A stretch of 64,000 bases of DNA, taken from positions 186,001 to 250,000 of the forward strand of contig NZ_CP014136.1 of the NCBI RefSeq assembly GCF_002291425.1, written 5' to 3'. A model generated the notes under the pieces. That model saw only the letters and a list, made by a program, of their open reading frames with translations, had not been told where the DNA came from and did not search any database. Origin of the DNA: Gibbsiella quercinecans. Lineage in GTDB: Bacteria > Pseudomonadota > Gammaproteobacteria > Enterobacterales > Enterobacteriaceae. This document shows positions 37,251 to 48,700 of the stretch, one piece after another (position 1 is the stretch's first letter; every line of letters starts with the position of its first letter). Made by a program: the position numbers and the translations under genes.

Positions 37251-37278
37251 AAAAAAAAGCCCGGTAAAATACCGGGCT
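37251..37278 (-). terminator. rho-independent terminator of fabF
   Basis: On the minus strand AGCCCGGTA, loop of 3, TACCGGGCT (9-bp perfect stem), then seven or eight T; 25 bp after the fabF stop. Confidence 0.9.
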
Positions 37279-37302
37279 CGAGCAATAAGTGGGGATCGGC
37301 AA

Positions 37303-38544
37303 TTACACGCGGCGGAAAATCAGAGAGCCGTTGGTGCCGCCGAAACCAAAGGAGTTACACAGCGTATACTCCAAATCCTTCACCTGACGCGCTTCATGCG
37401 GCACAAAGTCGAGATCGCAACCTTCATCCGGATTATCCAGGTTGATGGTTGGCGGCACAATCTGATCGCGCAGCGCCAAAACGGTGAAGATCGACTCAAC
37501 CGCGCCCGCCGCACCCAACAGGTGCCCGGTCATCGATTTGGTCGAACTGACCAGCACGCGCTTGGCATCGCTGCCAAACACGGTTTTCACCGCGTGGGTT
37601 TCAGCTTTATCGCCAGCCGGCGTTGAGGTGCCGTGGGCATTGATATAGCCGATTTGTGACGCCGTCACACCTGCATCTGCAAGCGCGTTTTCCATCGCCA
37701 ACGCGGCGCCGGCACCGTTTTCCGGTGGCGACGTCATGTGGTAGGCATCGCTGCTCATACCGAAACCGACGACTTCTGCGTAAATTTTCGCACCACGCTT
37801 TTTGGCATGCTCGTACTCTTCGAGCACCATCATGCCTGCGCCATCACCCAGCACGAAGCCGTCACGATCTTTATCCCACGGCCGGCTTGCCGCCTGCGGG
37901 TTATCGTTGCGGGTAGACAGTGCGCGCGCGGCGCCGAAACCACCTACGCCCAACGGCGTACTGGCTTTCTCTGCCCCACCCGCCAGCATAACGTCAGCAT
38001 CATTGTAGGCAATGATACGCGCAGCATGGCCGATATTGTGCACGCCTGAGGTACAGGCGGTGGCGATAGAAATGCTTGGGCCACGCAGCCCGTACATGAT
38101 GGTCAGGTGGCCTGCAATCATGTTGACAATAGTGGACGGCACGAAGAACGGGCTAATTTTGCGTGGGCCACCGTGGAGCAGTGAGCTGTGGTTATCTTCA
38201 ATCAACCCCAAGCCACCAATACCGGAACCAATCGCAGCGCCCATGCGGGCAGCGTTAGCCTCGTTGATATCCAAGCCGGCATCTTGCATAGCCTGAATGC
38301 CAGCGACGATACCGTATTGAATGAAGGCATCCATCTTGCGCGCATCTTTGCGTGAGATGAAATCTTCAGAATTAAAATTCTTTACCAAGCCGGCAAAACG
38401 CGTTGCATAGGCTGTAGTATCGAAATGGTCGATCAGGCTGATGCCACTCTGACCGGCAAGAAGAGCTTTCCACGTGGACTCTACCGTGTTGCCGACAGGA
38501 GACAACATGCCCAGTCCGGTCACAACTACTCGACGCTTAGACAC
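37303..38544 (-). CDS. fabF: beta-ketoacyl-ACP synthase II
   Basis: Condensing enzyme for fatty-acid elongation and thermal control of cis-vaccenate. The 413 residues show the catalytic Cys in [13 protein letters not shown] (about 163), His in [12 protein letters not shown] (about 303) and His in [12 protein letters not shown] (about 340), with the C-terminal glycine-rich [10 protein letters not shown]. It lies 81 bp after acpP, as in other enterics, and ends at a strong terminator. Confidence 0.98.
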   Translation of the reverse strand: MSKRRVVVTGLGMLSPVGNTVESTWKALLAGQSGISLIDHFDTTAYATRFAGLVKNFNSEDFISRKDARKMDAFIQYGIVAGIQAMQDAGLDINEANAARMGAAIGSGIGGLGLIEDNHSSLLHGGPRKISPFFVPSTIVNMIAGHLTIMYGLRGPSISIATACTSGVHNIGHAARIIAYNDADVMLAGGAEKASTPLGVGGFGAARALSTRNDNPQAASRPWDKDRDGFVLGDGAGMMVLEEYEHAKKRGAKIYAEVVGFGMSSDAYHMTSPPENGAGAALAMENALADAGVTASQIGYINAHGTSTPAGDKAETHAVKTVFGSDAKRVLVSSTKSMTGHLLGAAGAVESIFTVLALRDQIVPPTINLDNPDEGCDLDFVPHEARQVKDLEYTLCNSFGFGGTNGSLIFRRV

Positions 38545-38625
38545 GTGTGTCCTCCAAGGAGGGAAAAAATAACACCAAGAATAGAAAAAACTTAGGCGGT
38601 CGAGTGACCGCCTAGATATGTTCGC

Positions 38626-38862
38626 TTACTGCTGGTTAGCGTTGATGAAATCAATAGCTGCCTGAACAGTAGTGATCTTCTCAGCTTCTTCGTCTGGAAT
38701 CTCGGTGTCGAATTCTTCTTCCAGTGCCATTACCAGCTCAACGGTGTCAAGAGAATCAGCGCCCAAGTCTTCAACAAAAGAAGCGTTATTCAAAACTTCT
38801 TCCTGTTTAACACCCAGTTGCTCAACGATGATTTTCTTAACGCGTTCTTCGATAGTGCTCAT
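38626..38862 (-). CDS. acpP: acyl carrier protein
   Basis: A 78-residue acidic carrier of fatty-acyl chains. The ATG at 38862 ([20 protein letters not shown]) is preceded by AGGAAATTTAAGAGT; the 124-codon frame upstream is rejected. The phosphopantetheine Ser37 lies in [12 protein letters not shown]. It sits between fabG and fabF, with 154 bp of spacer upstream that very likely holds its own strong promoter (AT-rich, TATACA near 38910). Confidence 0.99.
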   Translation of the reverse strand: MSTIEERVKKIIVEQLGVKQEEVLNNASFVEDLGADSLDTVELVMALEEEFDTEIPDEEAEKITTVQAAIDFINANQQ

Positions 38863-39016
38863 ACTCTTAAATTTCCTATCAAAACTCGCTTTCGCGATGG
38901 TTTTCGTAGTGTATAAAATGTTGAAAAAGATGCAACTAAATCCCGGCTGGTCAAACCACGATTTTACGCTATTTTGCGGGTTTTGCCCCAAATAACGCAA
39001 ATAGTTTTCGCATTTT

Positions 39017-39751
39017 TTAAATCATGTACATGCCGCCATTGACATGTAATGTTTCACCGGTGATATAGCCAGCCTCATCAGAGGCTAAAAATGCAACAGC
39101 ATTGGCGATTTCTTTAGCATCGCCGAGCCGGTTGGCCGGAACCTGTGTCAAAATGCCTGCACGCTGCTCTTCTGTCAACGCCCGAGTCATGTCTGTTTCA
39201 ATAAAACCAGGCGCAACGACGTTAACCGTTATGCCACGAGAAGCCACTTCACGCGCCAGCGATTTGCTAAAGCCAATCAGGCCCGCCTTCGCTGCAGCGT
39301 AGTTAGCTTGCCCGGCGTTCCCCATAGTTCCGACAACCGAACCGATGGTAACAATGCGGCCAAAACGCTTTTTCATCATCGCGCGCATAACCGCTTTTGA
39401 CAGCCGGAATACTGAAGTCAGATTGGTGTCCAGGATATCCTGCCACTCGTCGTCTTTCATGCGCATCAGGAGGTTATCACGCGTGATGCCAGCATTATTG
39501 ACCAAAATGTCGATTTCGCCAAATTGTTCTCGGATTGCGCCCAGCACGCTGTCGATAGATTGCGCATCGACAACATCCAGTTTAAAGCCTTTACCGTGGG
39601 TTCCCAGATAGGCACTGATTGCGTCCGCGCCACTATCGCTGGTCGCCGTGCCGATAACCGTCGCACCGCGGGCAACAAACGATTCTGCAATTGCCCGGCC
39701 GATACCGCGGCTTGCGCCGGTCACCAGGACGATTTTTCCTTCGAAGCTCAT
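39017..39751 (-). CDS. fabG: 3-oxoacyl-ACP reductase
   Basis: NADPH-dependent SDR of fatty-acid elongation, 244 residues. The cofactor motif is TGASRGIG (12-19), with [10 protein letters not shown], the catalytic Ser in [12 protein letters not shown], and Tyr/Lys in YAAAKAG, followed by the C-terminal GGMYMI typical of FabG. It begins 12 bp after fabD in the same operon. Confidence 0.98.
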   Translation of the reverse strand: MSFEGKIVLVTGASRGIGRAIAESFVARGATVIGTATSDSGADAISAYLGTHGKGFKLDVVDAQSIDSVLGAIREQFGEIDILVNNAGITRDNLLMRMKDDEWQDILDTNLTSVFRLSKAVMRAMMKKRFGRIVTIGSVVGTMGNAGQANYAAAKAGLIGFSKSLAREVASRGITVNVVAPGFIETDMTRALTEEQRAGILTQVPANRLGDAKEIANAVAFLASDEAGYITGETLHVNGGMYMI

Positions 39752-39763
39752 GGTTTTCCTCTA

Positions 39764-40693
39764 TTATTGCTCAAGCGCCGCTGACAGGCTCGCAGGGTCA
39801 TTCACAGGCGCCGCCGTCAAGGTGTCAACAATACGTTTGGTCAGGCCGGTCAGCACTTTACCCGGGCCGATCTCCAGCAGCGAAGTAACGCCCTGCGCCG
39901 CGATGTATTCTACACTCTCGGTCCAACGAACCGGGCTATACAATTGGCGCACCAACGCACTGCGGATCGCTTCCGGATCGTTTTCAGTACGCACATCAAC
40001 GTTATTGACCACCGCAACCTGCGGCGCGTTGAAAGCCACTTCCTGCAGCGCCACGGCCAGCTTATCCGCCACAGGTTTCATCAACGCGCAGTGGGAAGGC
40101 ACACTCACCGGCAACGGCAGCGCACGCTTGGCGCCCGCCGCTTTACAGGCAGCGCCGGCACGTTCAACCGCTTCTTTGTTGCCGGCGATCACCACCTGGC
40201 CCGGTGAATTGAAATTGACCGGGGAAACCACCTGCCCTTCAGCAGACGCTTCACAGGCTTTCGCAATGGCGTCGTTATCCAGGCCGATGATTGCATACAT
40301 AGCACCCGTGCCGGCAGGCACGGCTTCCTGCATCAATTTGCCGCGCAGTTCAACCAGCCGGACAGCAGCGGTGAAATCCAGCACGCCGGCGCACACCAGC
40401 GCCGAGTATTCACCCAGGCTATGGCCAGCCATCAGCGCCGGCATGCTGCCGCCCTGCTGCTGCCATACGCGGAAAATCGCCACAGAAGCCGCCAACAGCG
40501 CCGGCTGGGTCTGCCAGGTTTTGTTCAGCTCTTCCGCCGGGCCTTGCTGCACCAGTTGCCACAGATCGTAGCCCAGCGCGCCAGAGGCTTCGCTGAACGT
40601 CTGCTCAACCACGGGGTACTGCGCGGCCAGGTCAGCCAACATCCCCACGGCCTGTGAACCCTGGCCGGGGAAAACAAAAGCAAATTGCGTCAT
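39764..40693 (-). CDS. fabD: malonyl-CoA:ACP transacylase
   Basis: Loads malonyl groups onto ACP. The 309 residues show the oxyanion-hole FPGQGSQAVGM at the N-terminus, nucleophile Ser in GHSLGEYSAL (about 92), R in VRLVELRGKLM, and His in VSVPSHCALM (about 201). It lies 18 bp after fabH. Confidence 0.98.
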   Translation of the reverse strand: MTQFAFVFPGQGSQAVGMLADLAAQYPVVEQTFSEASGALGYDLWQLVQQGPAEELNKTWQTQPALLAASVAIFRVWQQQGGSMPALMAGHSLGEYSALVCAGVLDFTAAVRLVELRGKLMQEAVPAGTGAMYAIIGLDNDAIAKACEASAEGQVVSPVNFNSPGQVVIAGNKEAVERAGAACKAAGAKRALPLPVSVPSHCALMKPVADKLAVALQEVAFNAPQVAVVNNVDVRTENDPEAIRSALVRQLYSPVRWTESVEYIAAQGVTSLLEIGPGKVLTGLTKRIVDTLTAAPVNDPASLSAALEQ

Positions 40694-40711
40694 GTTACTC
40701 TTCCTGTTTAA

Positions 40712-41665
40712 TCAAAAACGGACCAGCGCTGAGCCCCAGGTAAAGCCGCCACCGAACGCTTCAAGCAGCACCAGTTGGCCGCGTTGGATGCGCCCATCGC
40801 GCACCGCTTCATCCAGTGCCGAAGGCACCGAGGCGGCAGAGGTATTACCGTGGCGATCGAGCGTCACCACCACTTTGTCCATTCCCATCGCCAGTTTTTT
40901 CGCCGTTGCGCTAATAATGCGCAGATTGGCCTGATGCGGCACCAGCCAATCCAACTGGCCGCGTTCCAATCCGCTGGCGCGCAGCGTCTCATCAACGATA
41001 TGCGCCAGTTCAGTGACCGCAACCTTGAAAACTTCGTTCCCTGCCATGGTGACATAGGCAGGCTTACTCGGATCCTGGCGGTCTTTATACGGCAACGTCA
41101 GCAAGTTGCCGTAGGCGCCGTCGGCATGCAGATGGGTAGACAGGATGCCCGGTTCTTCAGAAGCCCCTAACACCACCGCACCGGCGCCGTCGCCAAACAG
41201 AATAATCGTCCCGCGATCTTCCGGATCCAACGTGCGTGACAGTGCGTCGGCGCCTACCACCAGCGCATATTTCACCGCGCCGTTTTTCACGTACTGATCG
41301 GCCACGCTCAAGGCGTATGTGAAGCCGGCACAGGCCGCCGCCAAATCAAATGCCGCACAGTCTTTCACGCCCAGCTGCTGCTGAATCTGGCAGGCAGAGC
41401 TTGGGAACGCGTGGCTTGAGCTGGTAGTCGCTACCACAATCAAGCCAATGTCATCGGGAGCCACACCTGCCATTTCCATCGCTTTTTCTGCAGCGTGGAA
41501 GCCCATCGCCGCAACGGTTTCATCCGCTGCGGCGATACGGCGCTCACGGATACCGGTACGCGTGACGATCCATTCGTCCGAGGTATCCACCATTTTTTCC
41601 AAATTAGCATTGGTGCGCACTTGTACGGGTAAATAACTCCCCGTACCGAGAATCTTTGTATACAT
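40712..41665 (-). CDS. fabH: beta-ketoacyl-ACP synthase III
   Basis: Initiates fatty-acid synthesis by condensing acetyl-CoA with malonyl-ACP. The 317 residues contain the catalytic Cys in [13 protein letters not shown] (112), His in [12 protein letters not shown] (244) and Asn in [12 protein letters not shown] (274). It lies 6 bp after plsX. Confidence 0.98.
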   Translation of the reverse strand: MYTKILGTGSYLPVQVRTNANLEKMVDTSDEWIVTRTGIRERRIAAADETVAAMGFHAAEKAMEMAGVAPDDIGLIVVATTSSSHAFPSSACQIQQQLGVKDCAAFDLAAACAGFTYALSVADQYVKNGAVKYALVVGADALSRTLDPEDRGTIILFGDGAGAVVLGASEEPGILSTHLHADGAYGNLLTLPYKDRQDPSKPAYVTMAGNEVFKVAVTELAHIVDETLRASGLERGQLDWLVPHQANLRIISATAKKLAMGMDKVVVTLDRHGNTSAASVPSALDEAVRDGRIQRGQLVLLEAFGGGFTWGSALVRF

Positions 41666-41671
41666 GTACGA

Positions 41672-42706
41672 TCAGTCACTCTTAGGTAATACAGCCTCAA
41701 GGCGCGCAGCAATTCTGTCAGGAACTTGCCGCTGCACCGCCTGCACAGCCTGCTCGATAGCCACTGCGAACGCTCGCGGGTTCGCAGCGCCGTGGCTCTT
41801 AATTACGGTGCCCCGCAATCCTAACAGACATGCGCCATTATACTGGTCGGGGTTCAAATGGCCGAAACGCTTGAGCACCCGCTTTTGCAGCCAGCGGCCC
41901 AGCAATGTTAACCACCAGGCCTGCTTGCCCCCTCCCCCTGAAGATTTCAGCAGTGACAAAAACACCCTTATCACCCCTTCCATGGTTTTCAGCGTTACGT
42001 TACCCACAAAGCCGTCGCAGACCAAAACATCGGTTTTACCCGTGAGCAGATCGTTTCCTTCCAGATAACCAATATAGTTGATTGCCGGAATCTGTTTTAA
42101 AACGGCGGCCGCTTCACGGATATTATCCAGGCCTTTGCTCTCTTCTTCGCCGATATTCAGCAACGCCACGCGTGGCTGTGCAATACCAACCACGTCTTCC
42201 GCCATCACCGCGCCCATAATGGCAAACTGCACCAGCATGGTACTATCGCATGCCACGTTGGCGCCCAGATCCAGCACCACGGTTTTGCTGAGCTGCTGGT
42301 TGGGGAGCACCGTCATCAGCGCCGGTCGCTCAATGCCCTTCAGGGGTTTGATAAGCATTTTTGCCAACCCCATCAGTGCACCGGTATTCCCCGCGCTGAC
42401 ACAGGCCTGCGCTTCGCCGGTTTTAATCAGCTCCAGCGCCATGCGCATGGACGTACCGCGGCTGGCACGGATTGCTTGTGAAGGCTTGGCGTCACCGGCA
42501 ATCACGGATTCGGCGGGCACGACTTGCAGGCGTTCCAGAAGAACCGGATCGGCTTTGGCAAGCAAAGGAGAGATAGCGGCGGGATCGCCGACCAGCAAGA
42601 GATGAAGCTGTAAATTAGAGGCCAGTGCCTGCAATGATGCAGGCACTGTGACGCAGGGACCGAAATCCCCGCCCATAGCATCTAACGCCAGGGTTAGACG
42701 AGTCAA
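41672..42706 (-). CDS. plsX: phosphate acyltransferase PlsX
   Basis: Makes acyl-phosphate from acyl-ACP, linking fatty-acid and phospholipid synthesis. The 344 residues begin with [18 protein letters not shown], the family signature, and contain [10 protein letters not shown] and [14 protein letters not shown]. It lies 11 bp after rpmF; the yceD-rpmF-plsX-fabHDG string is the conserved enterobacterial operon. Confidence 0.97.
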   Translation of the reverse strand: MTRLTLALDAMGGDFGPCVTVPASLQALASNLQLHLLLVGDPAAISPLLAKADPVLLERLQVVPAESVIAGDAKPSQAIRASRGTSMRMALELIKTGEAQACVSAGNTGALMGLAKMLIKPLKGIERPALMTVLPNQQLSKTVVLDLGANVACDSTMLVQFAIMGAVMAEDVVGIAQPRVALLNIGEEESKGLDNIREAAAVLKQIPAINYIGYLEGNDLLTGKTDVLVCDGFVGNVTLKTMEGVIRVFLSLLKSSGGGGKQAWWLTLLGRWLQKRVLKRFGHLNPDQYNGACLLGLRGTVIKSHGAANPRAFAVAIEQAVQAVQRQVPDRIAARLEAVLPKSD

Positions 42707-42717
42707 GGTATCGCTAC

Positions 42718-42885
42718 TTAGCCGATAACCTTGCGACCACGGTAGAAACCGTCGGCAGTGATGTGGTGACGACGATGAGTTTCACCGGATACTTTGTCTA
42801 CAGACAAAGGGGTGGTGGTCAGTGCATCATGTGAACGACGCATACCACGTTTGGAACGGGTTGGTTTATTCTGTTGTACGGCCAT
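42718..42885 (-). CDS. rpmF: 50S ribosomal protein L32
   Basis: A 55-residue protein read directly from the minus strand: [20 protein letters not shown] at the start, then [20 protein letters not shown] and [15 protein letters not shown]. It is two residues shorter at the C-terminus than E. coli L32 (which ends VIAK). It is of the zinc-free type without paired Cys. GAGTAAGGTCC precedes the ATG. It starts 16 bp after yceD ends. Confidence 0.98.
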   Translation of the reverse strand: MAVQQNKPTRSKRGMRRSHDALTTTPLSVDKVSGETHRRHHITADGFYRGRKVIG

Positions 42886-42901
42886 GGACCTTACTCCTCA
42901 A

Positions 42902-43423
42902 TTACTTACGCTTTAAACTGGCTAATACGGCAAACGGATTCGGTTTCTCCGCCTCTGCAGGCAGTTTGCCAAATACCATGTCCGCTTCGGACACTTCACA
43001 GTGTTCAGATTCATGTACCGGAACGACCGGCAGTGAAAGAATAATTTCGTCTTCAATCATTGCCAACAGATCGACTTCGCCAAAATCATCAACTTCGATC
43101 GGTTCGTACGCTTCCGGTAATGCCTCAGCCTGCTCATCATTGACGACCGGGCTAAAACAATATGTCGTGTGGACATGATGCACAAACGGCACCCCACAGC
43201 GCTGGCACATCAACGTTACCGTGACGTCCGCATGGCCGGTGATTACCGCCAGGCGCTGGTTATCGATATTAAACGATAACGAGACCTGCACATCGCTGTC
43301 CACACTGACCACAGACTCGGCAACACGCGTCACCTGCTCAGGCACATAGACACCAACATAGTCCAGGTGTTTCTGAGCGGTACGGGCCGCATCGATGGTC
43401 AAGGGTAATTTTACCTTTTGCAT
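42902..43423 (-). CDS. yceD: 23S rRNA accumulation protein YceD (DUF177)
   Basis: Conserved 173-residue protein needed for normal 23S rRNA levels in E. coli and plants. The DUF177 core holds a [18 protein letters not shown] segment with two Cys spaced as a metal knuckle; an acidic C-terminal half ([27 protein letters not shown]) follows. It is the first gene of the rpmF-plsX-fab operon and divergent from yceF. Confidence 0.94.
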   Translation of the reverse strand: MQKVKLPLTIDAARTAQKHLDYVGVYVPEQVTRVAESVVSVDSDVQVSLSFNIDNQRLAVITGHADVTVTLMCQRCGVPFVHHVHTTYCFSPVVNDEQAEALPEAYEPIEVDDFGEVDLLAMIEDEIILSLPVVPVHESEHCEVSEADMVFGKLPAEAEKPNPFAVLASLKRK

Positions 43424-43565
43424 AGGGCGCGCATATTAACTTTGTAACGACATAGAGTCAAAGAAAAAGGCCGTAAAAACGGTGCCTTTCACCAATATTC
43501 GCTTCCGCAGCGGCCGACAGTTTAAAATGTCGAACCTGTTTACGCTATGGTTTACGAAAAAATTT

Positions 43566-44147
43566 ATGCACAGATTACTTTTGGCTTCGACCTCCGCCTA
43601 CCGAAAGATGCTGCTGGAAAAGCTGCGCCTGCCTTTTATTACCGCCGCCCCTAGGGTGGATGAAACCCCGCTTGCGGGTGAAGATGCCGAAGCGCTGGTG
43701 TTGCGCCTGGCAATCGCGAAGGCGCAGGCCCTGGCGCCCGCCTACCCCGATCACCTGATTATCGGCTCCGATCAGGTCTGCGTTATCGATGGCAACATCA
43801 CCGGCAAACCCCATACGGAAGAAAACGCCTGCGCCCAGTTGCGCCTGGCCAGCGGCCGTAAAGTGACGTTTTACACCGGGCTTGCCTTATACAATAGCAA
43901 AAACCAGCGCCTGCAAGCGTTGTGCGAGCCTTTCCACGTTCATTTTCGCAACCTGACCGATGAGGAAATTACCGGCTATGTGCGCCAGGAACAGCCGCTG
44001 AACTGTGCGGGCAGTTTCAAAAGCGAAGGGTTGGGGATTGCCTTGTTTAATCGCCTGGAAGGGCGCGATCCCAATGCGCTGATAGGGCTACCGCTGATTG
44101 CGCTGTTGGAGATGCTACGGGCCGAAGGCATTGACCCGTTGCGGTAA
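43566..44147 (+). CDS. yceF: Maf-like m7GTP pyrophosphatase YceF
   Basis: House-cleaning nucleotide pyrophosphatase, 193 residues. The ATG at 43566 ([20 protein letters not shown]) aligns with the E. coli start; the frame upstream to 43482 is rejected, although the Shine-Dalgarno at 43566 is weak. Motifs are LASTSxxR (6-13), VDETP, and GSDQV with the catalytic Asp; GSFKSEGLG is the Maf-2 type substrate loop. It converges with rluC; a 10-bp hairpin lies between. Confidence 0.93.
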   Translation: MHRLLLASTSAYRKMLLEKLRLPFITAAPRVDETPLAGEDAEALVLRLAIAKAQALAPAYPDHLIIGSDQVCVIDGNITGKPHTEENACAQLRLASGRKVTFYTGLALYNSKNQRLQALCEPFHVHFRNLTDEEITGYVRQEQPLNCAGSFKSEGLGIALFNRLEGRDPNALIGLPLIALLEMLRAEGIDPLR

Positions 44148-44152
44148 TCCAT

Positions 44153-44177
44153 AGCAGCGGCAGGCGATGCCGCTGCT
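44153..44177. terminator. hairpin between convergent yceF and rluC
   Basis: AGCAGCGGCA (44153-44162), GGCGA loop, TGCCGCTGCT (44168-44177). Perfect 10-bp stem, no T run, so only a possible terminator. Confidence 0.4.
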
Positions 44178-44189
44178 GGCCGCCCCGCC

Positions 44190-45149
44190 TTAGCGGGGGG
44201 TGGCGTTGCGCAATACCGTAAGGCAATGGCGCAGTTCGTCGTCCATCGGCGCTTCAATACGCAGCGTTTCGCCGGTGCCTGGGTGTTCGAAGCGCAGCGC
44301 CGCCGCGTGCAGGAACAGGCGTTTAAGCCCGGTGCCGGCCAGTTGGCGATCAAAATCACGATCGCCGTAGCGATCATCAAAGGCTATCGGGTGGCCCGCA
44401 TGCAGCGTATGAACGCGGATCTGGTGGGTGCGCCCGGTAACCGGGCTGGCCTTCACCAGCGTGGCGAACTCATAACGCTCTTCCACTTTAAAACGGGTTT
44501 CCGACGGTTTGCCTTCGCTATTGACGCGCACGATGCGTTCACCGCTTTGCAGAATATTCTTCAACAGCGGCGCCTGAACCACCTTACAGTGCGACTGCCA
44601 CTGGCCACGCACCAACGCCAGATAGTCTTTCTGCATCCCTTTCATCCGCAACTGTTCGTGCAGCGCGCGCAGCGCCGAACGCTTCTTCGCCACCAGCAGC
44701 ACGCCAGAGGTATCGCGATCCAGGCGATGAACCAGCTCCAGAAACCGCGCTTCCGGGCGCAGCGCGCGCAGCCCTTCGATCACGCCGAAGCTCAGCCCGC
44801 TGCCGCCATGCACCGCCGTGCCGGAGGGTTTGTTCAGCAGCAACAGATGATCGTCTTCATAAAGGATGCAATCGGCTAATGCGGCCACTTTATCCAACCG
44901 GGGAGAAACCGGCGCCTCTAGCCGTTCAGCGATACGCACCGGCGGCACGCGCACCACGTCGCCCGCCATCAGCTTATATTCGGCTTTAATGCGCCCTTTA
45001 TTAACGCGCACTTCGCCTTTGCGCACGATGCGATAAATCATGCTCTTCGGCACCCCTTTCAGGCGCGCAAGTAAAAAGTTATCGATCCGCTGGCCAGCTT
45101 CGTCAGCAGAGATGGTAATAAGTTGTACTGCAGGATTGTTCGTTTTCAT
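44190..45149 (-). CDS. rluC: 23S rRNA pseudouridine(955/2504/2580) synthase
   Basis: Modifies three uridines of 23S rRNA. The ATG at 45149 ([25 protein letters not shown]) matches E. coli; the longer frame to 45275 is rejected. It has 319 residues. An S4 RNA-binding domain spans about 18-80 ([21 protein letters not shown]), then comes the synthase domain with catalytic Asp in [10 protein letters not shown] and RTHQIRVH. It is divergent from rne, as in E. coli. Confidence 0.96.
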   Translation of the reverse strand: MKTNNPAVQLITISADEAGQRIDNFLLARLKGVPKSMIYRIVRKGEVRVNKGRIKAEYKLMAGDVVRVPPVRIAERLEAPVSPRLDKVAALADCILYEDDHLLLLNKPSGTAVHGGSGLSFGVIEGLRALRPEARFLELVHRLDRDTSGVLLVAKKRSALRALHEQLRMKGMQKDYLALVRGQWQSHCKVVQAPLLKNILQSGERIVRVNSEGKPSETRFKVEERYEFATLVKASPVTGRTHQIRVHTLHAGHPIAFDDRYGDRDFDRQLAGTGLKRLFLHAAALRFEHPGTGETLRIEAPMDDELRHCLTVLRNATPR

Positions 45150-45514
45150 GGTGCGGAATTCTAAATAGCACCACCAAATAGCGCCACCTCTTTTTATGTG
45201 CTTAACTGTCAAACTCAGCGTAAAGTTAATGTTGCAGCAGGATGAACCCCGCGTTGAGCGATCCGTCGCCAGCAACGGTTGGTTTAGCCTGCAACCGGCA
45301 ACTTTTCTTAATGCGTTGAGAAAAAGTCACCTTGCTATAACAGTGTCAGCAATGGAATAATGATGTTACTTCCGCGTTGATTCTCGTTAAAACAGGGAAA
45401 ATGGTGGAATTATATAGTTTGTTGGGTTGAGCAGAAGCGCAGCAATGGCGTAAGACGTAATGTGAAATCAAACAATTAGCGGGCTGCGGGTTGCAGCTTG
45501 GCCGGAAACTGGAA
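45150..45514. other. rluC-rne promoter region
   Basis: Spacer that should hold the rne promoters; an extended -10 TGCTATAAC ends at 45341. No coding frame. The exact transcription start is not determinable by eye. Confidence 0.45.
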
Positions 45515-45732
45515 TCAGACCTGTCGACGAAAATCAGAGGCTATTCCCACAGTAAAAGCGCTGTTTTTTCGCAAAGAAATGCAGGCTTACCGAGATAATG
45601 CGCCCCTATGCAGGCGACAACCGTGAGGTTGACGGCATTGCGAGAAGACACGGGGCTTTCGGTTTTAACCCGGTCATGCGGTTATTTCGCCCGCAGCTCT
45701 GTCGATAATGTAAAAATAACGAGTAAGTTAAG
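45515..45732 (+). promoter_or_regulatory. rne 5' leader (RNase E autoregulatory UTR)
   Basis: From about 45515 the leader is nearly base-for-base the E. coli rne 5' UTR, including AAAGCGCTGTTTTTTCGC, ATGCAGGCTTACCGAGATAA, the GGCGACAACCGTGAGGTTGA hairpin and CGGGGCTTTCGGTTTTAACCC. In E. coli this leader folds into hairpins bound by RNase E, which shortens its own mRNA half-life. Conservation far above that of ordinary spacer argues for the same feedback here. The leader in E. coli is 361 nt; the 5' boundary here is not known. Confidence 0.8.
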
Positions 45733-48700
45733 ATGAAAAGAATGTTGATTAACGCAACTCAACAGGAAGAGTTGCGCGTTGCCCTGGTAGATGGACAGCG
45801 GCTGTATGATTTGGATATTGAAAGTCCGGGTCATGAGCAAAAAAAAGCGAACATCTACAAAGGCAAAATCACCCGCATTGAACCCAGTCTCGAAGCCGCG
45901 TTTGTGGATTATGGCGCCGAACGGCATGGCTTCCTCCCTCTGAAAGAAATCGCCCGCGAATACTTCCCTAGCAACTATTCTTCCCATGGCCGCCCAAACA
46001 TCAAAGATGTGCTGCGCGAAGGCCAGGAAGTGATCGTTCAGGTTGATAAAGAAGAGCGTGGCAACAAGGGCGCAGCCCTGACCACCTTCATCAGCCTGGC
46101 AGGCAGCTATCTGGTGCTGATGCCCAATAACCCGCGTGCCGGCGGCATTTCCCGCCGCATTGAGGGTGACGATCGCACCGAACTGAAAGAAGCGCTCTCC
46201 TCCCTGCAATTGCCGGATGGCATGGGCCTGATTGTACGTACCGCCGGCGTTGGCAAATCCGCCGAAGCACTGCAATGGGATCTGTCCTTCCGCCTGAAAC
46301 ACTGGGAAGCCATCAAAAAAGCCGCTGAAGGCCGCTCTGCACCGTTCCTGATCCACCAGGAAAGCAACGTTATCGTGCGCGCGTTCCGCGACTACCTGCG
46401 CCCGGACATCGGCGAAATTCTGATCGACAACCCGAAGGTGCTCGATCTGGCGCGCGAACATATCGCCGCGCTTGGCCGCCCGGATTTCAGCAGCAAAATT
46501 AAGCCTTATAGCGGTGAGATCCCGCTATTCAGCCACTACCAGATTGAATCGCAGATTGAATCCGCATTCCAGCGTGAAGTCCGCCTGCCGTCCGGCGGTT
46601 CAATTGTGATTGATACCACTGAAGCGTTGACCGCTATCGATATCAACTCGGCCCGCGCCACGCGCGGCGGCGATATCGAAGAAACCGCCTTTAACACCAA
46701 CCTGGAAGCGGCCGATGAGATCGCCCGCCAACTGCGCTTGCGCGATCTGGGTGGGTTGATCGTTATCGACTTTATCGATATGACCCCGGTGCGCCACCAG
46801 CGTGAAGTTGAAAACCGCCTGCGCGACGCCGTTCGCCAGGATCGCGCCCGTATCCAAATTGGCCGTATCTCCCGTTTTGGCCTGTTGGAAATGTCGCGCC
46901 AGCGCCTGAGCCCATCGCTGGGCGAATCCAGCCACCATGTCTGCCCGCGCTGTAACGGCACCGGCACCATTCGTGACAACGAATCACTGGCGCTTTCCAT
47001 CCTGCGTCTGATCGAAGAAGAGGCGTTGAAAGAAAACACCAAAGAGGTGCACGCCATCGTGCCGGTTCGAGTCGCCTCTTACTTGCTGAACGAAAAACGC
47101 GAATCCGTCAGCGCCATCGAAAAACGCCAGGGCGGCGTGAAAGCGATCATCGTGCCTAACGATGAAATGCAGACGCCACATTACTCCGTGTTGCGGGTGC
47201 GCAAGGGCGAAGAAACCAGCACGCTCAGCTACCTGCTGCCGAAGTTGCATGAAGAGGAAATGGCTCAGCCGCAGGAAGATGCGCCAATGGAGCGTAAGCT
47301 TCCTGAACAACCGGCGCTGGCAGCCTTCTCTCTGGCATCCGACGTGCCGCCACCGGCAGAAGAACAGGCTCAGCCTCAATCTGCAGCCGTTGTTCCTTCG
47401 GCAACCGCCACTGCACAAACCGGGCTGGTCGGCCGCCTGTTGGGCAAACTGAAGGGCTTGTTTGCAGCGGATACCACCAGTGCTAGCCCGGCAGAAGCCG
47501 CTGCGCCGGTTGAAGAGCCAAAAGCGGAAAGCACCGATAACCGCCGCCAGGATCGCCGTAGCCAGCGCCGCCAAAGCCCGGCCCGCAAAGAACGCGGGGA
47601 ACGGACAGAGAGGACTGAACGTACTGAACGTACTGAACGTACTGAACGTACTGAACGTAAAGAGCGTACCGAAACGCGCGATACGCGTGAAGCACGTGAT
47701 GAGCAGCAACGCCGGAACCGCCGGAATAACGTTACGCCGGCCCCCGCACCGGAAGTGAAAGAAGAAGAACTGTCTGACGAGGCCATCGCCAAAGCCCGCG
47801 AAGAGCAGCAGCAACGTCGTGAACAGCGTGCAGAACGCCAACGCCGCCGTCAGGAAGAAAAACGCCTGGCGCTGCAAGAGGTTAAAGCGCTGGAGCAACG
47901 AGCTGAAGCACCGGCCAACGACGAAGAGCAGGAAGAGCGCAGCGCACAGCCAGCACAACGCCGTAAACCACGCCAACTGTCGCAGAAAATCCGCGTGTTG
48001 TCGGCAGAAGAAGAACTGCAACAGGCTGCGGAAGAACTGCTGGCGCCAAAAGCCCCGGTGGCTGAGCAGCAACAAGCGTTGCCGGCTATTGCCAACGAAG
48101 AAACCGTTAAAGCATTGCCGGAAGAAGCTGCACAACCTGAAAATGAGGCGCAGGCTGAAGGCCGCAATGGTGAAAATGGCATGCCGCGCCGTTCACGTCG
48201 TTCGCCACGCCACCTGCGTGTTAGCGGCCAGCGTCGCCGTCGCTACCGTGACGAGCGTTACCCAACCCAATCACCAATGCCGTTGGCGGCTGCCGTGGCT
48301 TCACCTGAACTGGCATCAGGCAAGGTATGGGTGAGTTACCCTGTCACACAGGCGCCACAGGCAGTGGAAGAAGCGGCTAACCAGCCGCAACCGGCCGAGC
48401 AGATCGCCGTACCAGAAGCACCGATCGCGCCGCTGGTTGCCACTCCCGCACAGGCAGAAAATGTTCCGGCTGTTGAGCCAACCGTCCCGGTAGAAGCGCC
48501 GGCAGTACAACCGGTAGCAGTTGCCACCGAAGAAGAGCCCGCGCAGCCAAGCGAAGCGCCATATGAAACGGCTGTTCAGCCTGCCGCACCGGCCGAAGAG
48601 AGCGTTGCCGTTGAAGTTGAAGCTCCAACGGTAGTTCCTGAAGCCGAGGCTGTCGAAGCAATCGCACCGGAACAGGCTGCGGCAGACGACGTGCCTGAAG

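Noticed and set aside
44226-44879. 217-codon plus-strand frame opposite rluC
   Set aside because: Antisense shadow of rluC, no start signal, no recognisable product.
47614-47658. Regular short repeats that could suggest CRISPR
   Set aside because: Nine-bp contiguous coding units without spacers, inside rne; no cas genes in the window.
46984-48135. 383-codon minus-strand frame opposite rne, Phe/Leu-rich
   Set aside because: Shadow of the Glu/Arg/Lys-rich rne coding strand; composition is explained by the antisense of charged codons.
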